Of a stretch of 64,000 bases of DNA, positions 1 through 14,605 are shown one piece after another. Numbering within the stretch: position 1 is the first letter of the stretch; the number at the start of each line of letters is the position of its first letter. The stretch spans positions 32,275-96,274 of the forward strand of contig NW_026042799.1 of assembly GCF_023856365.1 (NCBI RefSeq), written 5' to 3'. The notes beneath the pieces are model-generated. The model saw only the letters and a list, made by a program, of their open reading frames with translations, was not told the DNA's origin and did not search any database. Position numbers and translations under genes: made by a program. The DNA comes from Brienomyrus brachyistius (taxonomy: Eukaryota; Chordata; Actinopteri; Osteoglossiformes; Mormyridae).

Positions 1-80
1 TATTGGCATAGCATATTAGCATATTAGCATATTAGCATATTAGCATATTAGCATATTAGCATAGCATATTAGCATATTAG
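1..80 (+). repeat. Tail of a preceding higher-order repeat copy (F module)
   Basis: The window opens with a TTGGC-ATAGC junction, which elsewhere marks module F (near 16738, 29273, 35709, 46936, 50310, 53334 and 58993). As in the 16.7-kb and 29.3-kb copies, it is followed by Y (81) and K (327). F-to-K spacing is about 320 bp here, 310 bp at 16.7 kb and 340 bp at 29.3 kb. The window therefore begins inside a copy that extends to the left. The usual ATATTACC partner of F is not seen here; plain ATATTAGC follows. Confidence 0.6.
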
Positions 81-3000
81 CATAGCGAGTTAGCATATTA
101 GCGTATTAGCATATTAGCATATTAGCATATTAGCATATTAGCATAGCATATTAGCATATAAGCATAGCATATTAGCATATTAGCATAGCATATTAGCATA
201 TTAGCATAGCGTGTTATCATATTAGCATATTAGCATATTAGCATATTAGCATATTAGCATATTAGCATATTAGCATATTAGCATAGCATATTAGCATATT
301 AGCATATTAGCATATTAGCATATTAGCATAGTGTGTTAGCATATTAGCATATTAGCATATTAGCATATTAGCATATTAGCATAGCGTGTTAGCATATTAG
401 CATATTAGCATATTAGCATATTAGCATAGCATATTAGCATATTAGCATATTAGCATATTAGCATATTAGCATATTAACATAGCACATTAGCATATTAGCA
501 TATTAGCATATTAGCATAGCATATTAGCATATTAGCATATTAGCATATTAGCATATTAGCATATTAGCATATTAGCATAGCATATTAGCATATTAGCATA
601 TTAGCATATTAGCATATTAGCATAGTATATTAGCATATTAGCATATTAGCATATTAGCATATTAGCATATTAGCATAGCATATTAACATATTAGCATATT
701 AGCATATTAGCATATTAACATATTAGCATAGCATATTAGCATATTAGCATATTAGCATATTAGCATAGCATATTAGCATATTAGCATATTAGCATATTAG
801 CATATTAGCATATTAGCATATTAGCATATTAGCATAGCATATTAGCATAGCATATTAGCATATTAACATAGCATATTAGCATATTAGCATATAGCATATT
901 AGCATATTAGCATATTAGCATATTAGCATAGCATATTAGCATATTAGCATATTAGCATATTAACATATTAGCATAGCATATTAGCATATTAGCATATTAG
1001 CATATTAGCATAGCATATTAGCATATTAGCATATTAGCATATTAGCATATTAGCATATTAGCATATTAGCATAGCATATTAAGCATATTAGCATATTAGC
1101 ATAGCATATTAGCATATTAGCACATAGCATATTAGCATATTAGCATAGCATATTAGCATATTAGCATATTAGCATATTAGCATATTAGCATAGCGTGTTA
1201 GCATATTAGCATATTAGCATATTAGCATATTAGCATATTAGCATATTAGCATATTAGCATAGCGTGTTAGCATATTAGCATATTAGCATATTAGCATAGC
1301 ATATTAGCATATTAGCATATTAGCATATTAGCATAGCATATTAGCATATTAGCATATTAGCATAGCATATTAGCATAGCATATTAGCATATAGCATATTA
1401 GCATATTAGCATATTAGCATAGCATATTAGCATATTAGCATATTAGCATATTTAACATAGCATATTAGCATAGCATATTAGCATATTAGCATATTAGCAT
1501 ATTAGCATATTAGCATAGCATATTAGCATATTAGCATATTAGCATATTAGCATATTAGCATATTAGCATAGCATATTAGCATATTAGCATATTAGCATAT
1601 TAGCATATTAGCATAGCATATTAGCATATTAGCATATTAGCATATTAGCATATTAGCATATTAGCATATTAGCATAGCATATTAGCATATTAGCATAGCG
1701 TGTTAGCATATTAGCATATTAGCATATTAGCATAGCATATTAGTATATTAACATATTAGCATATTAACATATTAGCATATTAGCATATTAGCATAGCATA
1801 TTAGCATATTAGCATAGCATATTAGCATATTAGTATATAGCATAGCATATTAGCATATTAGCATATTAGCATAGCATATTAGCATATTAGCATATTAGCA
1901 TATTAGCATATTAGCATAGCATATTAGCATATTAGCATATTAGCATATTAGCATAGCGTGTTAGCATATTAGCATATTAGCATATTAGCATATTAGCATA
2001 TAAGCATATTAGCATATTAGCATATTAGCATATTAGCATATTAGCATAGCGTGTTAGCATATTAGCATATTGCATATTAGCATATTAGCATATTAGCATA
2101 GCATATTAGCATATTAGCATATAAACATATTAGCATAACGTGTTAGCATATTAGCATAATAGCATATTAGCATATTAGCATATTAGCATATTAGCATATT
2201 AGCATATTAGCATAGCATATTAGCATATTAGCATATTAGCATATTAGCATATTAGCATAGCATATTAGCATATAAACATATTAGCATAACGTGTTAGCAT
2301 ATTAGCATATTAGCATATTAGCATATTAGCATATTAGCATATTAGCATATTAGCATATTAGCATAGCATATTAGCATATAGCATATTAGCATATTAGCAT
2401 AGCATATTAGCATATTAGCATAGCGTGTTAGCATATTAACATGTTAGCATATTAGCATATTAGCATATTAGCATATAGCATAGCATATTAGCATATTAGC
2501 ATATTAGCATATTAGCATAGCATATTAGCACATTAGCATATTAACATATTAGCATATTAGCATAGCATATTAACATATTAGCATAGTTAGCATATTAGCA
2601 TAGCATATTAGCATATTAGCATATTAGCATATTAGCATATTAGCATATTAGCATATTAGCATATTAGCATAGCATATTAGCATATTAGCATATTAGCATA
2701 TTAGCATAGCGTGTTAGCATATTAGCATATTAGCATATTAGCATATTAGCATATAAGCATATAGCATATTAGCATATTAGCATATTAGCATAGCATATTA
2801 GCATATTAGCATAGCGTGTTAGCATATTAGCATATTAGCATATTAGCATATTAGCATATTAGCATATTAGCATAGCATATTAGCATATTAGCATATTAGC
2901 ATATTAGCATATTAACATAGTGTGTTAGCATATTAGCATATTAGCATATTAGCATATTAGCATATTAGCATAGCGTGTAAGCATATTAGCATATTAGCAT

Positions 3001-6000
3001 ATTAGCATATTAGCATAGCATATTAGCATATTAGCACATTAGCATATTAGCATATTAGCATATTAGCATAGCATATTAGCATATTAGCATATTAGCATAT
3101 TAGCATATTAGCATATTAGCATAGCATATTAGCATATTAGCATATTAGCATATTAGCATATTCATAGCATATTAGCATATTAGCATATTAGCATATTAGC
3201 ATATTAGCATTATTAGCATAGTATATTAGCATATTAGCATATTAGCATATTAGCATATTAGCATATTAGCATAGCATATTAGCATATTAGCATATTAGCA
3301 TATTAACATATTAGCATAGCATATTAGCATATTAGCATATTAGCATATTAGCATAGCATATTAGCATATTAGCATATTAGCATATAGCATCATTAGCATA
3401 TTAGCATAGCATAATTAGCATAGCATATTAGCATATAGCATATTAGCATAGCGAGTTAGCATATTAGCATATTAGCATATTAGCATATTAGCATATTAGC
3501 ATATTAGCATATTTAGCATATTAGCATAGCTATTAGCATATAGGCATATTAGCATATTAGCATATTAGCATATTAGCATAGCATATTAGCATATTAGCAT
3601 ATTAGCATAGCATATAGCATATTAGCATATTAGCATATAGCATATTAGCATATTAGCATAGCATATTAGCATATTAGCATATTAGCATAGCATATTAGCA
3701 TATTAGCACATTAGCATATTAGCATATTAGCATATTAGCATAGCATATTAGCATAGCATTAGCATATTAGCATATTAGCATAGCGTGTTAGCATATTAGC
3801 ATTATTAGCATATTAGCATATTAGCATATTAGCATATTAGCATAGCGTGTTAGCATATTAGCATATTAGCATATTAGCATAGCATATTAGCATATTAGCA
3901 TATTAGCATATTAGCATAGCATATTAGCATATTAGCATATTAGCATATTAGCATATTAGCATATTAGCATAGCATATTAGCATATTAGCATAATAGCATA
4001 TTAGCATAGCATATTAGCATATTAGCATATTAGCATATTAACATATTAGCATATTAGCATAGCATATTAACATATTAGCATATTAGCATATTAGCATATT
4101 TAGCATATTAGCATAGCATATTAGCATATTAGCATATTAGCATATTAGCATATTAGCATAGCATATTAGCATATTAGCATATTAGCATAGCATATTAGCA
4201 TATTAGCATATTAGCATATTAGCATATTAGCATATTAGCATATTAGCATAGCATATTAGCATATTAGCATAGCGTGTTAGCATATTAGCATATTAGCATA
4301 TTAGCATAGCATATTAGTATAACATATTAGCATATTAACATATTAGCATATTAGCATATTAGCATAGCATATTAGCATATAGCATATTAGCATATTAGCA
4401 TATTAGTATATTAGCATAGCATATTAGCATATTAGCATATTAGCATAGCATATTAGCATATTAGCATATTAGCATATTAGCATATTAGCATATTAGCATA
4501 GCATATTAGCATATTAGCATATTAGCATAGCGTGTTAGCATATTAGCATATTAGCATATTAGCATATTAGCATATAAGCATATTAGCATATTAGCATATT
4601 AGCATATTAGCATATTAGCATAGCATATTAGCATATTAGCATATTAGCATATTAGCATAGCATATTAGCATATTAGCATATTAGCATATTAGCATATTAG
4701 CATATTAGCATATTAGCATATTAGCATAGCAATTAGCATATTAGCATATTGGCATATTAGCATATTAGCATAGCATATTAGCATATTAGCATATTAGCAT
4801 AGCGTGTTAGCATAATAGCATATTAGCATATTAGCATAGCATATTAACATATTAGCATATTAGTATATTAGCATAGCATATTAGCATATTAGCATATTAG
4901 CATATTAGCATATTAGCATATTAGCATATTAGCATATTAGCATAGCATATTAGCATAGTAGCATATTAGCATGTTAGCATATTAGCATAGCATATTAGCA
5001 TATTAGCATATTAGCATATTAGCATATCAACATATTAGCATATTAGCATATTAGCATATTAGCATATAGCATAGCATATTAGCATAGCATATTAGCATAT
5101 TAGCATATTAGCATAGCATATTAGCATATTAGCATATTAGCATATTAACATATTAGCATGTTAGCATAGCATATTAGCATAGCATATTAGCATAGGCATA
5201 TTAGCATATTAGCATATTAGCATATTAGCATATTAGCATAGCATATTAGCATATTAGCATATTAGCATATTAGCATAGCGGTGTTAGCATATTAGCAATA
5301 TTAGCTTATAGCATATTAGCATATTAGCATATTAGCATATTAGCATATTAGCATAGCATATTAGCATATTAGCATATTAGCATATTAGCATATTAGCATA
5401 GCATTATAGCATATTAGCATATTAGCATATTAGCATATTAGCATAGCGTGTTAGCATATTAGCATATTAGCATATTAGCATATTAGCATATTAACATATA
5501 AGCATATTAGCATATTAGCATATTAGCATATTAGCATATTAGTATAGCGTGTTAGCATATTAGCATATTAGCATATTAGCATAGCATATTAGCATATTAG
5601 CATATTAGCATATTAGCATAATAGCATATTAGCATATTAGCATAGCATATTAGCATATTAGCATATTAGCATATTAGCATAGTATATTAGCATATTAGCA
5701 TATAAGCATATTAGCATAGCGTGTTAGCATATAAGCATATTAGCATAGCGTGTTAGCATATTAGCATATTAGCATATTAGCATATTAGCATATTAGCATA
5801 TTAGCATATAGCATATTAGCATAGCGTGTTAGCATATTAGCATATTAGCATATTAGCATATTAGCATATTAGCATATTAGCATATTAGCATAGCGTGTTA
5901 GCATATTAGCATATAAGCATATTAGCATATAAGCATATTAGCATATTAACATATTAGCATATTAGCATATTAGCATATTAGCATAGCATATTAGCATAGC

Positions 6001-6420
6001 GTGTTAGCATATTAGCGTATTAGCATATTAGCATATTAGCATATTAGCATAGCATATTAGCATATTAGCATATTAGTATATTAGCATATTAGCATATTAG
6101 CATATTAGCATAGCATATTAGCATATTAGCACATTAGCATATTAGTATATTAGCATATTAGCATATTAGCATATTAGCATATTAGCATAATAGCATATTA
6201 GCATAGCATATTAGCATATTAGCATAGCATATTAGCATATTAGCATATTAGCATATTAGCATATTAGCATATTAGCATAGCATATTAGCATATTAGCATA
6301 GCATATTAGCATAGCATATTAGCATATTAGCATATTAGCATATTAGCATATTAGCATATTAGCATAGTAGCATAGCATGTTAGCATATTAGCATATTAGC
6401 ATAGCATATTAGCATATTAG
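81..6420 (+). repeat. Higher-order repeat copy 1 (about 6.34 kb)
   Basis: This segment carries markers in the order Y-like GAGTTAGC/GTATTAGC (81), K (327), D (1741), C twice (2121, 2272), J (about 2424), second K (2916), GTGTAAGC (about 2974), D (4315, damaged), P (about 4803), M (about 5028), I (about 5142), Q (about 5670), Y (about 6000) and E (about 6365). The same order restarts at 6421, so 81 to 6421 and 327 to 6667 both give an offset of exactly 6340 bp. Many single-base indels break the 8/5 register here (for example near 1080, 1121, 1389, 1450, 3163, 3393-3440, 3529, 5190, 5280-5300 and 5403), unlike the clean middle of the window. Confidence 0.8.
2121..2300 (+). repeat. Marker C doublet (ATATAAAC then pentamer ATAAC)
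   Basis: Marker C is an ATATAAAC octamer, one ATATTAGC, then pentamer ATAAC and GTGTTAGC. It occurs twice here, 151 bp apart (2121 and 2272). Doublets recur at 8467/8626 (159 bp) and 12156/12299 (143 bp); the three spacings differ by exactly one octamer each. Single copies occur at 20397, 25116, 39407, 43898, 55888 and 61528. Doubling is thus confined to the first three copies. C is usually followed within a few hundred bases by J. Confidence 0.85.
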
Positions 6421-9400
6421 CATAGCGTGTTAGCATATTAGCGTATTAGCATATTAGCATATTAGCATATTAGCATATTAGCATAGCATATTAGCATATT
6501 AGCATAGCATATTAGCATATTAGCATAGCATATTAGCATATTAGCATAGCGTGTTATCATATTAGCATATTAGCATATTAGCATATTAGCATATTAGCAT
6601 ATTAGCATATTAGCATATTAGCATAGCATATTAGCATATTAGCATATTAGCATATTAGCATATTAGCATAGTGTGTTAGCATATTAGCATATTAGCATAT
6701 TAGCATATTAGCATATTAGCATAGCGTGTTAGCATATTAGCATATTAGCATATTAGCATATTAGCATAGCATATTAGCATATTAGCAAATTAGCATATTA
6801 GCATATTAGCATATTAACATAGCACATTAGCATATTAGCATATTAGCATATTAGCATATTAGCATAGCATATTAGCATATTGCATATTAGCATATTAGCA
6901 TATTAGCATATTAGCATATTAGCATAGCATATTAGCATATTAGCATATTAGCATATTAGCATATTAGCATATTAGCATATTAGCATAGTATATTAGCATA
7001 TTAGCATATTAGCGATATTAGCATATTAGCATATTAGCATAGCATATTAACATATTAGCATATTAGCATATTAGCATATTAACATATTAGCATAGCATAT
7101 TAGCATATTAGCATATTAGCATATTAGCATAGCATATTAGCATATTAGCATATTAGCATATTAGCATATTAGCATATTAGCATATTAGCATATTAGCATA
7201 GCATATTAGCATAGCATATTAGCATATTAACATAGCATATTAGCATATTAGCATATTAGCATATTAGCATATTAGCATATTAGCATAGCATATTAGCATA
7301 TTAGCATATTAGCATATTAACATATTAGCATAGCATATTAGCATATTAGCATATTAGCATATTAGCATAGCATATTAGCATATTAGCATATTAGCATATT
7401 AGCATATTAGCATATTAGCATATTAGCATAGCATATTAGTATATTAGCATATTAGCATAGCATATTAGCATATTAGCACATTAGCATATTAGCATATTAG
7501 CATAGCATATTAGCATATTAGCATATTAGCATATTAGCATAGCGTGTTAGCATATTAGCATATTAGCATATAGCATTTAGCATAGCATATTAGCATATTA
7601 GCATATTAGCATAGCGTGTTAGCATATTAGCATATTAGCATATTAGCATAGCATATTAGCATATTAGCATATTAGCATATTAGCATAGCATATTAGCATA
7701 TTAGCATATTAGCATATTAGCATATTAGCATAGCATATTAGCATATTAGCATATTAGCTATTAGCATATTAGCATAGCATATTAGCATATTAGCATATTA
7801 GCATATTAACATAGCATATTAGCATAGCATATTAGCATATTAGCAATATTAGCATATTAGCATATTAGCATAGCATATTAGCATATTAGCATATTAGCAT
7901 ATTAGCATAATTAGCATATTAGCATAGCATATTAGCATATTAGCATATTAGCATATTAGCATATTAGCAGCATATAGCATATTAGCATATTAGCATATTA
8001 GCATATTAGCATATTAGCATATTAGCATATTAGCATAAGCATATTAGCATATTAGCATAGCGTGTTAGCATATTAGCATATTAGCATATTAGCATAGCAT
8101 ATTAGTATATTAACATATTAGCATATTAACATATTAGCATATTAGCATATTAGCATAGCATATTAGCATATTAGCATAGCATATTAGCATATTAGTATAT
8201 TAGCATAGCATATTAGCATATTAGCATATTAGCATAGCATATTAGCATATTAGCATTAGCATAGCATATTAGCATATTAGCATATTAGCATATTAGCATA
8301 GCGTGTTAGCATATTAGCATATTAGCATATTAGCATATTAGCATATAAGCATATTAGCATATTAGCATATTAGCATATTAGCATATTAGCATAGCGTGTT
8401 AGCATATTAGCATATTAGCATATTAGCATATTAGCATATTAGCATAGCATATTAGCATATTAGCATATAAACATATTAGCATAACGTGTTAGCATATTAG
8501 CATATTAGCATATTAGCATATTAGCATATTAGCATATTAGCATATTAGCATATTAGCATATTAGCATAGCATATTAGCATATTAGCATATTAGCATATTA
8601 GCATATTAGCATAGCATATTAGCATATAAACATATTAGCATAACGTGTTAGCATATTAGCATATTAGCATATTAGCATATTAGCATATTAGCATATTAGC
8701 ATATTAGCATAGCATATTAGCATATTAGCATATTAGCATATTAGCATAGCATATTAGCATATTAGCATAGCGTGTTAGCATATTAACATGTTAGCATATT
8801 AGCATATTAGCATATTAGCATATTAGCATATTAGCATAGCATATTAGCATATTAGCATATTAGCATATTAGCATAGCATATTAGCATATTAGCATATTAA
8901 CATATTAGCATATTAGCATAGCATATTAACATATTAGCATATTAGCATATTAGCATAGCATATTAGCATATTAGCATATTAGCATATTAGCATATTAGCA
9001 TATTAGCATATTAGCATATTAGCATAGCATATTAGCATATTAGCATATTAGCATATTAGCATAGCGTGTTAGCATATTAGCATATTAGCATATTAGCATA
9101 ATAGCATATAAGCATATTAGCATATTAGCATATTAGCATATTAGCATAGCATATTAGCATATTAGCATAGCGTGTTAGCATATTAGCATATTAGCATATT
9201 AGCATATTAGCATATTAGCATAGCATATTAGCATATTAGCATATTAGCATATTAGCATATTAACATAGTGTGTTAGCATATTAGCATATTAGCATATTAG
9301 CATATTAGCATATTAGCATAGCGTGTAAGCATATTAGCATATTAGCATATTAGTATATTAGCATAGCATATTAGCATATTAGCACATTAGCATATTAGCA

Positions 9401-10985
9401 TATTAGCATAGCATATTAGCATATTAGCATATTAGCATATTAGCATATTAGCATATTAGCATATTAGCATATTAGCATAGCATATTAGCATATTAGCATA
9501 TTAGCATAGCATATTAGCATAGCATATTAGCATATTAGCATATTAGCATATTAGCATATTAGCATATTAGCATAGTATATTAGCATATTAGCATATTAGC
9601 ATATTAGCATATTAGCATATTAGCATAGCATATTAGCATATTAGCATATTAGCATATTAGCATATTAGCATATTAACATATTAGCATAGCATATTAGCAT
9701 ATTAGCATATTAGCATATTAGCATAGCATATTAGCATATTAGCATATTAGCATATTAGCATATTAGCATATTAGCATAGCATATTAGCATAGCATATTAG
9801 CATATTAGCATATTAGCATATTAGCATAGCGTGTTAGCATATTAGCATATTAGCATATTAGCATAGCATATTAGCATATTAGCATATTAGCATATTAGCA
9901 TAGCATATTAGCATATTAGCATATTAGCATATTAGCATATTAGCATATTAGCATAGCATATTAGCATATTAGCATATTAGCATATTAGCATAGCATATTA
10001 GCATATTAGCATATTAGCATATTAGCATATTAGCATATTAGCATATTAGCATAGCATATTAGCATATTAGCATATTAGCATAGCATATTAGCATATTAGC
10101 ACATTAGCATATTAGCATATTAGCATATTAGCATAGCATATTAGCATAGCATATTAGCATATTAGCATATTAGCATAGCGGTTAGCATATTAGCATATTA
10201 GCATATTAGCATATTAGCATATTAGCATATTAGCATATTAGCATATTAGCATAGCGTGTTAGCATATTAGCATATTAGCATATTAGCATAGCATATTAGC
10301 ATATTAGCATATTAGCATATTAGCATAGCATATTAGCATATTAGCATATTAGCATATTAGCATATTAGCATATTAGCATATTAGCATAGCATATTAGCAT
10401 ATTAGCATATTAGCATATTAGCATATTAGCATAGCATATTAGCATATTAGCATATTAGCATATTAACATATTAGCATATTAGCATAGCATATTAACATAT
10501 TAGCATATTAGCATATTAGCATATTAGCATATTAGCATATTAGCATATTAGCATATTAGCATAGCATATTAGCATATTAGCATATTAGCATATTAGCATA
10601 TTAGCATAGCATATTAGCATATTAGCATATTAGCATAGCATATTAGCATATTAGCATATTAGCATATTAGCATATTAGCATATTAGCATATTAGCATAGC
10701 ATATTAGCATATTAGCATAGCGTGTTAGCATATTAGCATATTAGCATATTAGCATAGCATATTAGTATATTAACATATTAGCATATTAACATATTAGCAT
10801 ATTAGCATATTAGCATAGCATATTAGCATATTAGCATATTAGCATATTAGCATATTAGTATATTAGCATAGCATATTAGCATATTAGCATATTAGCATAG
10901 CATATTAGCATATTAGCATATTAGCATATTAGCATATTAGCATATTAGCATAGCATATTAGCATATTAGCATATTAGCATATTAG
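6421..10985 (+). repeat. Higher-order repeat copy 2, colinear with copy 1
   Basis: Markers follow copy 1 in order: Y (6421), K (6667), D (8103), C doublet (8467, 8626), J (about 8771), second K (9264), GTGTAAGC (about 9319) and D (10763). The offset from copy 1 drifts from 6340 bp to about 6450 bp through unit gain and loss. Colinearity ends near 10950-10985, where copy 1 would go on to a GTGTTAGC unit but this copy jumps back to sequence matching 7366 onward. The entry from E (6365) directly into Y (6421) lacks the T-A-F segment that separates them in other copies. Confidence 0.8.
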
Positions 10986-13900
10986 CATAGCATATTAGCA
11001 TATTAGCATATTAGCATATTAGCATATTAGCATATTAGCATATTAGCATAGCATATTAGTATATTAGCATATTAGCATAGCATATTAGCATATTAGCACA
11101 TTAGCATATTAGCATATTAGCATAGCATATTAGCATATTAGCATATTAGCATATTAGCATAGCGTGTTAGCATATTAGCATATTAGCATATTAGCATATT
11201 AGCATATTAGCATATTAGCATATTAGCATAGCGTGTTAGCATATTAGCATATTAGCATATTAGCATAGCATATTAGCATATTAGCATATTAGCATATTAG
11301 CATAGCATATTAGCATATTAGCATATTAGCATATTAGCATATTAGCATAGCATATTAGCATATTAGCATATTAGCATATTAGCATATTAGCATAGCATAT
11401 TAGCATATTAGCATATTAGCATATTAACATAGCATATTAGCATAGCATATTAGCATATTAGCATATTAGCATATTAGCATATTAGCATAGCATATTAGCA
11501 TATTAGCATATTAGCATATTAGCATATTAGCATATTAGCATAGCATATTAGCATATTAGCATATTAGCATATTAGCATATTAGCATAGCATATTAGCATA
11601 TTAGCATATTAGCATATTAGCATATTAGCATATTAGCATATTAGCATATTAGCATAGCATATTAGCATATTAGCATAGCGTGTTAGCATATTAGCATATT
11701 AGCATATTAGCATAGCATATTAGTATATTAACATATTAGCATATTAACATATTAGCATATTAGCATATTAGCATAGCATATTAGCATATTAGCATAGCAT
11801 ATTAGCATATTAGTATATTAGCATAGCATATTAGCATATTAGCATATTAGCATAGCATATTAGCATATTAGCATATTAGCATATTAGCATAGCATATTAG
11901 CATATTAGCATATTAGCATATTAGCATAGCGTGTTAGCATATTAGCATATTAGCATATTAGCATATTAGCATATAAGCATATTAGCATATTAGCATATTA
12001 GCATATTAGCATATTAGCATAGCGTGTTAGCATATTAGCATATTAGCATATTAGCATATTAGCATATTAGCATATTAGCATAGCGTGTTAGCATATTAGC
12101 ATATTAGCATATTAGCATATTAGCATATTAGCATAGCATATTAGCATATTAGCATATAAACATATTAGCATAACGTGTTAGCATATTAGCATATTAGCAT
12201 ATTAGCATATTAGCATATTAGCATATTAGCATATTAGCATAGCATATTAGCATATTAGCATATTAGCATATTAGCATATTAGCATAGCATATTAGCATAT
12301 AAACATATTAGCATAACGTGTTAGCATATTAGCATATTAGCATATTAGCATATTAGCATATTAGCATATTAGCATATTAGCATATTAGCATAGCATATTA
12401 GCATATTAGCATATTAGCATATTAGCATAGCATATTAGCATATTAGCATAGCGTGTTAGCATATTAACATGTTAGCATATTAGCATATTAGCATATTAGC
12501 ATATTAGCATATTAGCATATTAGCATATTAGCATAGCATATTAGCATATTAGCATATTAGCATATTAGCATAGCATATTAGCATATTAGCATATTAACAT
12601 ATTAGCATATTAGCATAGCATATTAACATATTAGCATATTAGCATATTAGCATAGCATATTAGCATATTAGCATATTAGCATATTAGCATATTAGCATAT
12701 TAGCATAGCATAATAGCATATTAGCATATTAGCATATTAGCATAGCGTGTTAGCATATTAGCATATTAGCATATTAGCATATTAGCATATAAGCATATTA
12801 GCATATTAGCATATTAGCATATTAGCATAGCATATTAGCATATTAGCATAGCGTGTTAGCATATTAGCATATTAGCATATTAGCATATTAGCATATTAGC
12901 ATATTAGCATAGCATATTAGCATATTAGCATATTAGCATATTAGCATATTAACATAGTGTGTTAGCATATTAGCATATTAGCATATTAGCATATTAGCAT
13001 ATTAGCATAGCGTGTAAGCATATTAGCATATTAGCATATTAGCATATTAGCATAGCATATTAGCATATTAGCACATTAGCATATTAGCATATTAGCATAG
13101 CATATTAGCATATTAGCATATTAGCATATTAGCATATTAGCATATTAGCATATTAGCATAGCATATTAGCATATTAGCATATTAGCATAGCATATTAGCA
13201 TAGCATATTAGCATATTAGCATATTAGCATATTAGCATATTAGCATAGTATATTAGCATATTAGCATATTAGCATATTAGCATATTAGCATATTAGCATA
13301 GCATATTAGCATATTAGCATATTAGCATATTAGCATATTAACATATTAGCATAGCATATTAGCATATTAGCATATTAGCATATTAGCATAGCATATTAGC
13401 ATATTAGCATATTAGCATATTAGCATATTAGCATATTAGCATAGCATATTAGCATAGCATATTAGCATATTAGCATATTAGCATATTAGCATAGCGTGTT
13501 AGCATATTAGCATATTAGCATATATAGCATTAGCATATTAGCATATTAGCATATTAGCATATTAGCATATTAGCATAGCATATTAGCATATTAGCATATT
13601 AGCATATTAGCATATTAGCATATTAGCATATTAGCATATTAGCATATTAGCATATTAGCATAGCATATTAGCATATTAGCATATTAGCATATTAGCATAT
13701 TAGCATAGCATATTAGCATATTAGCATATTAGCATAGCATATTAGCATATTAGCACATTAGCATATTAGCATATTAGCATATTAGCATAGCATATTAGCA
13801 TAGCATATTAGCATATTAGCATATTAGCATATTAGCATATTAGCATAGCATATTAGCATATTAGCACATTAGCATATTAGCATATTAGCATATTAGCATA

Positions 13901-14605
13901 GCATATTAGCATAGCATATTAGCATATTAGCATATTAGCATAGCGTGTTAGCATATTAGCATATTAGCATATTAGCATATTAGCATATTAGCATATTAGC
14001 ATATTAGCATAGCGTGTTAGCATATTAGCATATTAGCATATTAGCATAGCATATTAGCATATTAGCATATTAGCATAGCATATTAGCATATTAGCATATT
14101 AGCATATTAGCATAGCATATTAGCATAGCATATTAGCATATTAGCATATTAGCATATTAGCATATTAGCATAGCATATTAGCATATTAGCATATTAGCAT
14201 ATTAACATATTAGCATATTAGCATAGCATATTAACATATTAGCATATTAGCATATTAGCATATTAGCATATTAGCATATTAGCATATTAGCATATTAGCA
14301 TAGCATATTAGCATATTAGCATATTAGCATATTAGCATATTAGCATAGCATATTAGCATATTAGCATATTAGCATAGCATATTAGCATATTAGCATATTA
14401 GCATATTAGCATATTAGCATATTAGCATATTAGCATAGCATATTAGCATATTAGCATAGCGTGTTAGCATATTAGCATATTAGCATATTAGCATAGCATA
14501 TTAGTATATTAACATATTAGCATATTAACATATTAGCATATTAGCATATTAGCATAGCATATTAGCATATTAGCATATTAGCATATTAGCATATTAGTAT
14601 ATTAG
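10986..14605 (+). repeat. Tandem 3.62-kb duplication of 7366-10985
   Basis: The stretch from the pentamer at 10986 repeats the one from 7366: eight octamers, a pentamer, then TAGTATATTAG (7437 and 11057, offset 3620). D (8103 to 11721, offset 3618), the C doublet, J, K (9264 to 12953, offset 3689), GTGTAAGC (about 13012) and D (10763 to 14502, offset 3739) all follow. The growing offset shows later addition of octamers and pentamers. A pentamer, four octamers and a pentamer are shared on both sides of the junction, consistent with unequal exchange at local homology. One off-register spot lies near 13520. Confidence 0.8.

Larger units (their letters stand above)
1..8300. other. Zone rich in indels that break the 8/5 register (left)
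   Basis: Dozens of one- to three-base gains or losses break the units here, for example ATTAAGC (1080), TTTAAC (1450), TTGCAT (2070), GCATTATTAG (3209, 3801), GCTATTAG (3529, 7759), AGGCAT (3542), GCGATATT (7010) and GCAGCATATAG (7968). Comparable breaks are almost absent between about 14 and 52 kb. Homologous positions in other HOR copies are intact, so these are private to this copy and could be consensus errors or real decay. Confidence 0.6.
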
